The translations under genes were made by a program, and so were the position numbers. The notes under the pieces were generated by a model. It worked only from the letters and a program-made list of their open reading frames with translations, ran no database searches and had not been told where the DNA came from. A DNA stretch of 64,000 bases from a virus: IMG/VR virus record IMGVR_UViG_3300032093_000012, positions 62,001-126,000 of that record. One strand, written 5' to 3'. Positions 49,942 through 56,770 of this stretch are shown in pieces. Position 1 is the first letter of the stretch, and each line of letters opens with the position of its first letter.

Positions 49942-50017
49942 TCCGGAATAGTTCAGCTGGTAGAACATCAGACTCTGAATCTGAGTGTCGGTGGTTCGAA
50001 TCCATCTTCCGGATCCA
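49942..50017 (+). tRNA. tRNA-Gln(CUG)
   Basis: Cloverleaf with anticodon loop CTCTGAA and encoded CCA. Confidence 0.95.
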
Positions 50018-50022
50018 AGCTT

Positions 50023-50099
50023 GGGGAAGTGCGCTGGAGAGGCAACAGCAGGGTCTGCAAAACCTTCGAATGTCGGTTCGAATCCGATCTTCCCTTCCA
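50023..50099 (+). tRNA. tRNA-Cys(GCA)
   Basis: Cloverleaf with anticodon loop CTGCAAA, G1-T72 wobble, encoded CCA. Confidence 0.9.
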
Positions 50100-50100
50100 T

Positions 50101-50177
50101 GTCTCGTTAGCTCAACTGAATAGAGCGTCGGTCTACGGAACCGAAGGTTGAGGGTTTGATTCCTTCACGGGACTCCA
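50101..50177 (+). tRNA. tRNA-Arg(ACG)
   Basis: Cloverleaf with anticodon loop CTACGGA and encoded CCA. A34 would need editing to inosine to read all CGN codons. Confidence 0.93.
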
Positions 50178-50180
50178 TTT

Positions 50181-50255
50181 GCGGGTGTAGCTCAGTGGTA
50201 GAGCGTCACGTTGCCAACGTGAATGTCGTGGGTTCGACCCCCATTGCCCGCTCCA
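50181..50255 (+). tRNA. tRNA-Gly(GCC)
   Basis: Canonical cloverleaf, anticodon loop TTGCCAA, encoded CCA. Confidence 0.95.
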
Positions 50256-50260
50256 ATAAT

Positions 50261-50337
50261 GCGCGTGTGACGGAATTGGTATACGTATTAGTCTTAGAAA
50301 CTAAGTTTTGCAGGTTCAAGTCCTGCCATGCGCACCA
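50261..50337 (+). tRNA. tRNA-Leu(UAG) with short variable arm
   Basis: Acceptor GCGCGTG/CATGCGC, anticodon loop CTTAGAA and encoded CCA. The D-arm resembles other tRNA-Leu, but the variable region is only about five bases instead of the long arm normal for leucine. Confidence 0.85.
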
Positions 50338-50343
50338 TAAATT

Positions 50344-50455
50344 AGGTTCACTACAGCATATAGACATGATAATAGGAAAGTTCCGGTGTACAATTCCGGA
50401 GGACCTAAGGGTCTTAGTGTAATAGGCTAGCACGTCCTAACCTAAGTGTGAACCT
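50344..50455 (+). ncRNA. Y-RNA-like element A with tRNA-like module
   Basis: Closed by an 8-bp helix (50344-50351 with 50448-50455) directly followed by the motif TACAGCATA. Inside, a T-arm-like hairpin (TTCCGG..CCGGA), an acceptor-like stem (50400-50406 with 50409-50415) and a D-arm-like sequence follow in permuted order, as in bacterial YrlA RNAs that mimic tRNA. First of five tandem elements upstream of the Ro60-like gene. Confidence 0.6.
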
Positions 50456-50465
50456 GCATAGTTTT

Positions 50466-50579
50466 AGGCTATCTACAGCATATCTTTCGCCTTGTAAGCC
50501 GTAGGTCGTTGGTTCGAATCCAACTAGGAGCTCTTTGCTTCTATAGCTCAGCGGATAGAGCAACGTAAATGCATAGCCT
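50466..50579 (+). ncRNA. Y-RNA-like element B containing a circularly permuted tRNA-Thr
   Basis: Closed by a 7-bp helix (50466-50472 with 50573-50579), then TACAGCATA; TGTTGA follows the closing strand. Inside, the 3' part of a tRNA (50489-50532) precedes its 5' part (50537-50565). Joined in normal order they make a perfect tRNA-Thr(UGU): GCTTCTA/TAGGAGC acceptor, D-arm, ACGGC/GCCGT anticodon stem, loop CTTGTAA, T-loop TTCGAAT. This may be a functional permuted gene or a tRNA mimic. Confidence 0.75.
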
Positions 50580-50637
50580 GTTGAAAATAAATGTTTACTT
50601 AATAAATCTTTATGGTATTATCAAGTTATAGAGTTTA

Positions 50638-50696
50638 AGGATCCGTACAGCATACTCGCCGTAAGGCACTTTTATTGGAAAAAGCAAAGGGATCCT
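50638..50696 (+). ncRNA. Y-RNA-like element C
   Basis: Closed by 50638-50644 with 50690-50696, followed by TACAGCATA and ending in CTGTTGA. Inside is a GCC-GTAA-GGC hairpin (50658-50667). The shortest type, without a tRNA-like module. Confidence 0.55.
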
Positions 50697-50706
50697 GTTG
50701 AGTTTA

Positions 50707-50835
50707 AGATTGACCATACCGCAAAACATTTGACTCTTAGAGTCTTACAGCACTGATACAACTTTGCGAAGTTGTTATCCACGTGGATAGTTTCGAGGGT
50801 ACACCACGTTAAAAAAGGAAAGTAGAAGTCAATCT
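50707..50835 (+). ncRNA. Y-RNA-like element D
   Basis: Closed by an 8-bp helix (50707-50714 with 50828-50835), motif variant TACCGCA, ending in CTGTTGA. Inside are three hairpins, including CAACTT-TGCG-AAGTTG. Confidence 0.55.
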
Positions 50836-50844
50836 GTTGAGTTT

Positions 50845-50896
50845 AGATTCAGTTCCGCATACATTACAGTCTCGAAAAACTGACAAAGTTGAATCT
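50845..50896 (+). ncRNA. Y-RNA-like element E
   Basis: Closed by 50845-50851 with 50890-50896, motif variant TCCGCATA, ending in CTGTTGA just before the ribosome site of the Ro60-like gene. Confidence 0.5.
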
Positions 50897-50916
50897 GTTG
50901 AAAAGGAGAAAGTGAA

Positions 50917-52350
50917 ATGACTACTTTTGTAAATGCTGTTGTTAATCAGTCTGCTCGTACTGAGAACGGGATGAAGGCTCGTCAGAATACTGCTAACGCA
51001 CTTACTGACTTGTTTTTCAAGATCGGTGCTATGCGTGGCCAAAACGTAATCCCTGCTTGGACTGCAGCTCGCGTGCAAGATCCTGACTTAGCAGCTCGTG
51101 TTGCTCTGTGGGCACGTGACGTTCGTGGTGGGGCTGGCGAACGTAAGATCTTCCGCGATATTCTTGTTGATCTCGCTAACACTGACGCTTCTCAAGCAGC
51201 TGCTTTGGCACATAAGGTTCCTGAGCTTGGTCGCTGGGATGACCTACTTGTTCTCGTTGGTACTCCAATTGAAGAAGTAGCATTCTTTCGGATCAAGTGT
51301 GCCCTTGAAGATGAAAACGGTCTCTGCGCAAAGTGGATGCCTCGTCAGGGTGAAGTAGCTGCAAAGCTGCGTAACTATCTTGGCTGGACTCCAAAGTTCT
51401 ACCGTAAGCGTCTGGTTGAGCTGACTAAGGTTGTCGAGACTCAGATGTGTGCTAAGGACTGGGATAACATCAACTTCAGTCATGTTCCTTCTGTTGCATC
51501 TGCACGTTACAAGAAGGCTTTCGCTCGTCATACTGAAAAGTATAAGGAGTGGGCAGCTGCGCTTGTTTCTAAGGATCCAGAAGTGCGCGAATCTGTAAAG
51601 GTTAACGCTGGTGCAGTGTATCCTTATGATGTATTGAAGGGTTTGTATAACGGTTATCATACTAACTATGATAAGGCAAACTACGATCACATCGTAGCGC
51701 AGTGGGAAGCACTTCCTAACTATATTGGCGATGCAAGCATCTTGCCATTGGTTGACGTTTCTGGATCTATGACTTCATCTGCGGGTGGTTATAGCTCTAA
51801 GTCAACTACTACATGTCTTGACGTAGCTGTGTCTCTTGGACTGTATCTTGCAGACAAGAACAAGGGTAAGTTCAAGGATACGTTCTTGACTTTCTCTAGC
51901 AAGCCTCAGCTGATGCACCTCAAGGGTAATATCCTTGATAAGCACCATCAGATGTGCACTTCTAAGTGGGAGATGAATACAAATCTCCACGTTGCTATCC
52001 AGAAGATCCTCGATGTAGCAATCGAGGGTTCTGTGCCTCAGGAAGAGATGCCTTCAATGCTTCTTATCCTGTCTGATATGCAGTTTGATATGTGTACTAA
52101 TTATGACGATTCTGCTATGCAGATGATCGCTCGTAAGTATGCTGATGCTGGTTATGTCGTGCCTAATATCGTGTTCTGGAACTTGAATGCACATGACAAT
52201 GTGCCTGCTCGTTTCAACGATAAGGGTGTTGCGCTCGTGTCTGGTTTCTCACCAGCGATCGTCAAGGGTATCCTTGCCGCTGATCTTGATGACTTCACAC
52301 CAGAAGCCATCATGCTAAAGACGATCATGAGTGATCGCTATGACTACTAA
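50917..52350 (+). CDS. Ro60/TROVE-domain RNA-binding protein with C-terminal vWA domain
   Basis: The 477-residue protein has an N-terminal HEAT-like TROVE region (about 1-250; DLAARVALWARDVRGGAGER, LGRWDDLLVLVG). A von Willebrand A domain follows (about 275-470) with the metal site LVDVSGSM and later SDMQFDMC. Ro60 proteins bind Y RNAs and misfolded RNAs and work in RNA quality control with exonucleases. AAAGGAGA precedes the ATG. Tandem Y-RNA-like elements directly upstream support the assignment. Confidence 0.88.
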   Translation: MTTFVNAVVNQSARTENGMKARQNTANALTDLFFKIGAMRGQNVIPAWTAARVQDPDLAARVALWARDVRGGAGERKIFRDILVDLANTDASQAAALAHKVPELGRWDDLLVLVGTPIEEVAFFRIKCALEDENGLCAKWMPRQGEVAAKLRNYLGWTPKFYRKRLVELTKVVETQMCAKDWDNINFSHVPSVASARYKKAFARHTEKYKEWAAALVSKDPEVRESVKVNAGAVYPYDVLKGLYNGYHTNYDKANYDHIVAQWEALPNYIGDASILPLVDVSGSMTSSAGGYSSKSTTTCLDVAVSLGLYLADKNKGKFKDTFLTFSSKPQLMHLKGNILDKHHQMCTSKWEMNTNLHVAIQKILDVAIEGSVPQEEMPSMLLILSDMQFDMCTNYDDSAMQMIARKYADAGYVVPNIVFWNLNAHDNVPARFNDKGVALVSGFSPAIVKGILAADLDDFTPEAIMLKTIMSDRYDY

Positions 52351-52391
52351 ATGATGAGAGTTACGGCTCTTATTGTATGATCTAAGTACTA

Positions 52392-52418
52392 ATTCTACGA
52401 TCGGGTCGCGCGTAAGTT
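52392..52418 (+). other. Hairpin in the gap after the Ro60-like gene
   Basis: CTACGA and TCGTAG, separated by a G+C-rich loop, can pair near 52396-52424. The 124-base gap (52351-52474) holds no gene. It could be a terminator without T run or a processing site. Confidence 0.25.
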
Positions 52419-52474
52419 TCGTAGTACAGTCGCAATCTTAGACAACATTCGAGGTGACACGTGAGCCTCAGCAT

Positions 52475-52565
52475 GGGTGGGCTGCAGAGACGGTGGTTCT
52501 GCGACGGACTGTAAATCCGTTCCCTAAGGGTAACACTGGAGGTTCGAATCCTTCCCCACCTACCA
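52475..52565 (+). tRNA. tRNA-Tyr(GUA)
   Basis: Class II tRNA with long variable arm, anticodon loop CTGTAAA, encoded CCA. Confidence 0.93.
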
Positions 52566-52566
52566 T

Positions 52567-52643
52567 GCCGTTGGGTCGGTAGTGGCTATCGAGACGGTTT
52601 CATACACCGTTTAAAGTTGTTTCGAGTACAACCCTCGGCACCA
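52567..52643 (+). tRNA. tRNA with CAU anticodon (elongator Met or Ile2)
   Basis: Anticodon loop TTCATAC, T-loop TTCGAGT, encoded CCA. The acceptor stem (GCCGTTG/CCTCGGC) has two mismatches at positions 5 and 6, so function is less certain. Confidence 0.7.
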
Positions 52644-52649
52644 GTTTCT

Positions 52650-52807
52650 TGACGCATAGCTCAGAGGTAGAGCAATAAAAGCAAAAAGAGCACTGCGACC
52701 CAGCTAGTGAAGGGGCTGTCCTGATAAGACAGTAGCAGCGAGGGGCGGAACCTCGGCGGTGCACCATAAGACAGGGGTGGAAGGATCGTTACCTTCTGCG
52801 CCAACCA
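52650..52807 (+). tRNA. Split tRNA whose anticodon arm is interrupted by a complete tRNA-Ile
   Basis: A 5' half (TGACGCA acceptor, D-arm to about 52674) and a 3' half (T-arm and TGCGCCA acceptor, encoded CCA, from about 52767) pair across the tRNA-Ile(GAU) at 52690-52766. The acceptor has one A-C mismatch. The 3' half starts with ATAAGACAG, the same bases as the 3' half of the anticodon arm of the inner tRNA. It may need splicing or may be dead. Confidence 0.55.
52690..52766 (+). tRNA. tRNA-Ile(GAU), nested in a split tRNA
   Basis: Acceptor GCACTGC/GCGGTGC, anticodon arm CTGTC-CTGATAA-GACAG and encoded CCA are all well formed. The T-loop is GGCGGAA instead of the usual TTCRANY, which is odd. 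Confidence 0.8.
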
Positions 52808-52843
52808 TTTACATAAATATTTTTTTATGTAGGAGTATTTTAG

Positions 52844-53464
52844 ATGGAAGATTTTTTAAACGCTGTTGAGAGCAGTCAACACTGTCAAAGAAATTGGGAC
52901 TTAAGTAGAGAGATTGATCCAGAACATATCAAGATATTTGAAGAAGTAGTAAAGAATGTACCTAGTAAACAAAACATAGCTTATTATAAAGTACATTTTA
53001 TTACTAACAGAAATATTATTGAAGAAATATATCAATGGACAATGACTGAGAGCTCTGAAGACACAGACTTTTATAATCCTCAAGTATTAGCAAATTTGCT
53101 TGTAGCATTTGAAGCACATTGGGATACAAGCAAAGATGGAAGAGGTGAACGTATAATCGAAAGAACTATAAAAACTATAGATTATAATGGATACACTATC
53201 AACGTTGATAGACATCAATCAATAGGAATAGCTTCAGGTGTTCTAGCTTTGATAGCAAACTATCTTGGTTATAAGACTGGTTTTTGCAGATGTTTTAAAC
53301 AAGATCCAGTTAATAACATAATTAAATCTGAAAATAATATTGATATGCTATTAGGAATAGGATATCCTAAAAATGATAAACCACATACTGTACATCATAT
53401 GTTAAGTATGGTAAATGTAGAACCAATTCCTAAAACTGAGATACCTATAATTAAGCTACCTTAG
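52844..53464 (+). CDS. Nitroreductase-family protein
   Basis: The 206-residue protein has the nitroreductase fold pattern: FLNAVESSQHCQRNW (cf. RRSxR start), PSKQNIAYYKVHFI, and QSIGIASGVLALIANYLGYKTGFC near residue 125, the usual FMN-site helix. Such enzymes use FMN and NAD(P)H; some phage members have lost activity. CATAAATA, a late-promoter variant, and TAGGAG precede it. Its last ten bases overlap tRNA-His. Confidence 0.8.
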   Translation: MEDFLNAVESSQHCQRNWDLSREIDPEHIKIFEEVVKNVPSKQNIAYYKVHFITNRNIIEEIYQWTMTESSEDTDFYNPQVLANLLVAFEAHWDTSKDGRGERIIERTIKTIDYNGYTINVDRHQSIGIASGVLALIANYLGYKTGFCRCFKQDPVNNIIKSENNIDMLLGIGYPKNDKPHTVHHMLSMVNVEPIPKTEIPIIKLP

Positions 53465-53530
53465 TGTAATTGGAAAGCACCCGGTGTTGTGGACGCCGGA
53501 GTTCAAGTTCGAATCTTGGAGGTAGTACCA
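53455..53530 (+). tRNA. tRNA-His(GUG)
   Basis: Anticodon loop TTGTGGA, T-loop TTCGAAT, encoded CCA. The 5' end overlaps the stop codon of the nitroreductase gene. No extra G-1 is obvious. Confidence 0.9.
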
Positions 53531-53546
53531 TATAAATAAAATATAA

Positions 53547-53623
<77 letters not shown>

Positions 53624-53627
53624 ATAT

Positions 53628-53703
53628 GCCGACTTGGTGAAGGTGGTCCTCACGCTAGTCTGAAGAACTAGAGAACCTCGATCGAAACGAGGAGTCGGCA
53701 CCA
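53628..53703 (+). tRNA. tRNA-Phe(GAA)
   Basis: Cloverleaf with GCCGACT/AGTCGGC acceptor, anticodon loop CTGAAGA, T-loop ATCGAAA, encoded CCA. Confidence 0.92.
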
Positions 53704-53707
53704 TAAT

Positions 53708-53793
53708 GGAGCGTGGGCAGGATGGTAATGCAGCGGTTTGCTAAACCGTGCAACCGCAAGGTTGAATTGGTTCGATTCCAATACGCTCCGCCA
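53708..53793 (+). tRNA. tRNA-Ser(GCU)
   Basis: Class II tRNA with long variable arm, anticodon loop TTGCTAA, encoded CCA. Confidence 0.94.
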
Positions 53794-53805
53794 TAAATAA
53801 GAAAT

Positions 53806-53879
53806 ATCGGTGAAGTGTTACGGTAGCACATCAGTCTCCAAAACTGAGGGCGAAGGTTCGACTCCTTCCACCGGTGCCA
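53806..53879 (+). tRNA. tRNA-Trp(CCA)
   Basis: Cloverleaf with anticodon loop CTCCAAA and encoded CCA. Last tRNA of the array. Confidence 0.93.
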
Positions 53880-53896
53880 TTTAAAAGGGGCATCAC

Positions 53897-54319
53897 ATGT
53901 TAGAATGCATGATTCTAGGTGATAGCATTGCTGTTGGTATAGCACAGCACAAAAAAGAGTGTGTGAGTATTACGCGTGTCGGTATAACAAGCCATAAATG
54001 GTATAGCGAGTTTATTGAAAACCCTACTTATAATAAAAAATATAGAGTCGTAGTCATTAGTCTAAGTACTAATGATTTTAAGAACATGTCTCCACATTCT
54101 ACTGAAGAATTTTTATATAATATTAGGAAGAGAGCTAACGCTCAACTGGTTATCTGGATTCTTCCTAATCCAATTTTGAAACCAAACCAACATAAAGTTA
54201 TTAAAGAACTAGCTAAAGAATTTGGTGATAAAACACTTGAAACTCTTAATCATGTTGGGTATGATTCTATCCATCCTACTGTTGAAGGCTATAAAGAATT
54301 AGCAAAGAATATAAAATGA
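53897..54319 (+). CDS. SGNH-fold hydrolase
   Basis: The 140-residue protein has the SGNH blocks: GDSIAVG with the catalytic Ser (about 8-14), a Gly in block II, STND (block III Asn) and DSIHPTVEGY with the Asp-His pair (about 123-132). SGNH enzymes are esterases or deacetylases; a cell-envelope substrate is possible. No signal peptide. Confidence 0.88.
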   Translation: MLECMILGDSIAVGIAQHKKECVSITRVGITSHKWYSEFIENPTYNKKYRVVVISLSTNDFKNMSPHSTEEFLYNIRKRANAQLVIWILPNPILKPNQHKVIKELAKEFGDKTLETLNHVGYDSIHPTVEGYKELAKNIK

Positions 54320-54543
54320 ATCATGTTTTCTATATTAAGTGGTGTAGTGCTATAATTATATTATGTGCTATGGTTTTACACGTATTAGGTATAACTCCAT
54401 ATAATTCAATCCTACAACTTTTTGGAGCTGCAGGATGGACATATGTAGGTTATCGATGGAATGAAAAAGCAATCATAGTAAATTTCTTACCACAATTTTT
54501 TATTATTATTCCCGGTCTGATATACCTTTTGTTTTATCGTTAA
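54316..54543 (+). CDS. Small membrane protein (DUF6552-like)
   Basis: 75 residues with three short membrane segments (about 8-24, 33-45, 57-74). The ATG overlaps the SGNH gene stop. It converges on, and overlaps by 38 bases, the minus-strand gene at 54506-54727. Confidence 0.7.
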   Translation: MNHVFYIKWCSAIIILCAMVLHVLGITPYNSILQLFGAAGWTYVGYRWNEKAIIVNFLPQFFIIIPGLIYLLFYR

Positions 54544-54727
54544 GAAGCATTAAAAGAGCCTGTCTAAGTTGATTCTTAGCAGGCTCGTATTCTATCTCGC
54601 ACAGATTATTTGCATAACGATAATTAGCATATTTCTTTTCTTCAAAGATCTTATCACTTGATAAAAGCATCTTATCAAGAGCTGTTATGACTTCTTCTAC
54701 TAAAACTTGATTATAATTGCTTTTCAT
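54506..54727 (-). CDS. Small helical phage protein
   Basis: 73 residues, helical, with YANNLCEIEYEPAKNQLRQAL. It overlaps the upstream gene by about 17 bases. No family recognised. Confidence 0.65.
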   Translation of the reverse strand: MKSNYNQVLVEEVITALDKMLLSSDKIFEEKKYANYRYANNLCEIEYEPAKNQLRQALLMLLNDKTKGISDRE

Positions 54728-55436
54728 ATATTTTCAATGCCTCCAAACGGTTTTGACTATATTCAAAAAACATTCTTCTTACTGTGTTTTCATCTTCTAC
54801 TTCGTATAATGATTTAAACTGTTTTATAAAAGAATCATAGTCTTGATTTAAAATATACTTTGTTATTGGAAATTTTATTACTTGATTTTTATATTCTAAT
54901 AAAATTTCATTAACTTTATTTATCTCTTCTGAAAGATATTTTTTAATTCCACGAATTTTTTTAATATTATATCCATATTTTTGATAAAAAAATAAATAAT
55001 AATGGCAAAAAAATGTTAATTTGAATGATTCTGCAGAATCATCATGTAAGATTAGTAATCTACTATGATGATTCTTAACAATATAATCAATTATTTTTTC
55101 AAAATTTTTAATGGAATTATTTTCAATTCCTGGAGGATGGATATTCATCCTAATAAATAATTCATTTTTAAAATTTAATTTATAAATTTCTATTTCTTCA
55201 AATATTTTATTTTCTTGCAATATCTTATATTGATTATGTGATATATTATTTTGTAAACCGTATAAACCATAAGAATACGTTTTTATATCACATAATAACC
55301 AATCAAAAGTATTTCTTTTACTTAATTCAGCACCTAAAAAAGCTTTATGATTTTTACAAGTTTTACCTATTAGATATGATAACCAATCACCGGAACCACC
55401 ACTTGAATATATGATGCAATCAAATTGTTGCATCAT
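54711..55436 (-). CDS. Protein with N-terminal Gly-rich loop, unknown function
   Basis: About 241 residues from the Met that overlaps the upstream stop (ATGA). The N-terminus FDCIIYSSGGSGDWLSYLI has a loop like that of the gene at 32705-33505, suggesting a shared fold (possibly sulfotransferase- or kinase-like). The rest is Ile/Lys/Asn-rich. It is coupled to a PP-loop enzyme gene. Confidence 0.65.
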   Translation of the reverse strand: MMQQFDCIIYSSGGSGDWLSYLIGKTCKNHKAFLGAELSKRNTFDWLLCDIKTYSYGLYGLQNNISHNQYKILQENKIFEEIEIYKLNFKNELFIRMNIHPPGIENNSIKNFEKIIDYIVKNHHSRLLILHDDSAESFKLTFFCHYYLFFYQKYGYNIKKIRGIKKYLSEEINKVNEILLEYKNQVIKFPITKYILNQDYDSFIKQFKSLYEVEDENTVRRMFFEYSQNRLEALKIYEKQL

Positions 55437-56305
55437 ACTACCGAACACATTTTTTTCATTCGATCAGATGGTGGAATATATTCTAGTGAATTTTCTTTAT
55501 ATTTTGTAAAAGCCCATTTTCTTTCTCTACACCACCAGCATGTTTTACATGTTTCTTTAAAAAAATTTGTGGATTTTATAAGACCTTCACATGATCTCGT
55601 ATAAGGTAATAGTGAATCTAATAAATCATATTTTTTATACAAATTAGCAACAAATTCTTTTGTCAAAAACATAAGAGGATTTGCTACTAACTTTTCTTCA
55701 ACATAGTTTATTGATTCAGTTCCTTTAAAGTGATTATCAGGTTCATCTCTGATAGTTTCTCTTTCATTTATAAGTTCTTCTGGAAGTGGATCAGGATTTT
55801 TTGTTAATCCACTATAAACTATAGTTATTAAACCGTTTCTTTTTAAACTGTCAATATGATTAAACATTTTTTTACTGAATTCATCAACCAATTCATGATT
55901 GCCAAGATAACAATAATTATGACTTAAAAATATTTTACCTTTTTCAATTTCTAATATTTTTTCTATTTGTTCTATAACATTTGTAGCTACAGCTAAGTTC
56001 CAAGGCTTATTATCTCTTTTAAAAGTCATTGGCATAATTTTAATATCTAGATTATAATCTTTTATAGTCTTAGCTAATAAAAATGCTAAAAGACTACTAT
56101 CAGCTCCACCGCTGACCCATATACCAACTGGTCCTTTTAAAGGAATATAAAGATCAACATACTCTGTTTCTTCTAGATTATAATATCTAGCGCAAAACAA
56201 GTCATCACCATAATACGGTGTATGTCTATTATTATTTTTTACAGTTATTCTTTCGGCTTTTTTACTTTTTAATATATTACCGAATATTTTATTTAATGAT
56301 AGCAT
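55433..56305 (-). CDS. PP-loop ATPase, QueC/asparagine-synthase-like
   Basis: The 290-residue protein has the PP-loop motif IWVSGGADSSLLAFLL (about 63-78), which binds and activates ATP. Near the C-terminus a cysteine set (CEGLIKS..CKTCWWCRERKWA) resembles the zinc site of QueC-type enzymes, which make 7-cyano-7-deazaguanine. The substrate may differ; no other queuosine genes are seen here. Confidence 0.8.
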   Translation of the reverse strand: MLSLNKIFGNILKSKKAERITVKNNNRHTPYYGDDLFCARYYNLEETEYVDLYIPLKGPVGIWVSGGADSSLLAFLLAKTIKDYNLDIKIMPMTFKRDNKPWNLAVATNVIEQIEKILEIEKGKIFLSHNYCYLGNHELVDEFSKKMFNHIDSLKRNGLITIVYSGLTKNPDPLPEELINERETIRDEPDNHFKGTESINYVEEKLVANPLMFLTKEFVANLYKKYDLLDSLLPYTRSCEGLIKSTNFFKETCKTCWWCRERKWAFTKYKENSLEYIPPSDRMKKMCSVV

Positions 56306-56323
56306 AACAAAAAAACTCCTATT

Positions 56324-56731
56324 TCAATTCTTTTTTCTTCCAATATTATATTTAGCAACAAGTTCCCAATCATTCTTTTCTTTATGATTAATGATTTTGA
56401 TATGATTCATTTGTGCTTGATCATCTTTTATAGGATCTGGTTCTACTATCTTAAGTAGTCCCCATTCTTGGAGTAAGAATGCTATCTTATTTCTTCTAAG
56501 CTTATCTTCATCAGAGAAGTTAGTATCTTTACCATCAAGAGCAAATAACTCTTTAAAGTGAACTATATAATACTTACCTTGTTTATGTAAGATATGGCAT
56601 GATTGGTAAAGCTTCTTGTCTTTTCTAGAAGCCACTCCTATTCTAGTCAGTGTTTCTTTGATTTTTAGGAAGTCTTCTTCTTCAGCGATTTTCACTTCCA
56701 CTAGCGAATTGATTAAACTCATAATTCCCAC
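56324..56731 (-). CDS. regA: RegA translational repressor
   Basis: The 135-residue protein closely matches T4 RegA: EEDFLKIKETLTRIGVASRK, YQSCHILHKQGKYYIVHFKE and ending KYNIGRKK. RegA binds start regions of early mRNAs and represses their translation. As in T4, it lies near the clamp and clamp-loader genes. Confidence 0.97.
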   Translation of the reverse strand: MGIMSLINSLVEVKIAEEEDFLKIKETLTRIGVASRKDKKLYQSCHILHKQGKYYIVHFKELFALDGKDTNFSDEDKLRRNKIAFLLQEWGLLKIVEPDPIKDDQAQMNHIKIINHKEKNDWELVAKYNIGRKKN

Positions 56732-56770
56732 CTTTTTTAATTATTATTATCAGGTAGGAATATTTATGAA

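Noticed and set aside
50638-50901. Hammerhead ribozymes from the repeated CTGTTGA
   Set aside because: The hammerhead core needs CUGANGA and GAAA in fixed places; these units have CUGUUGA outside the stem and no matching GAAA.
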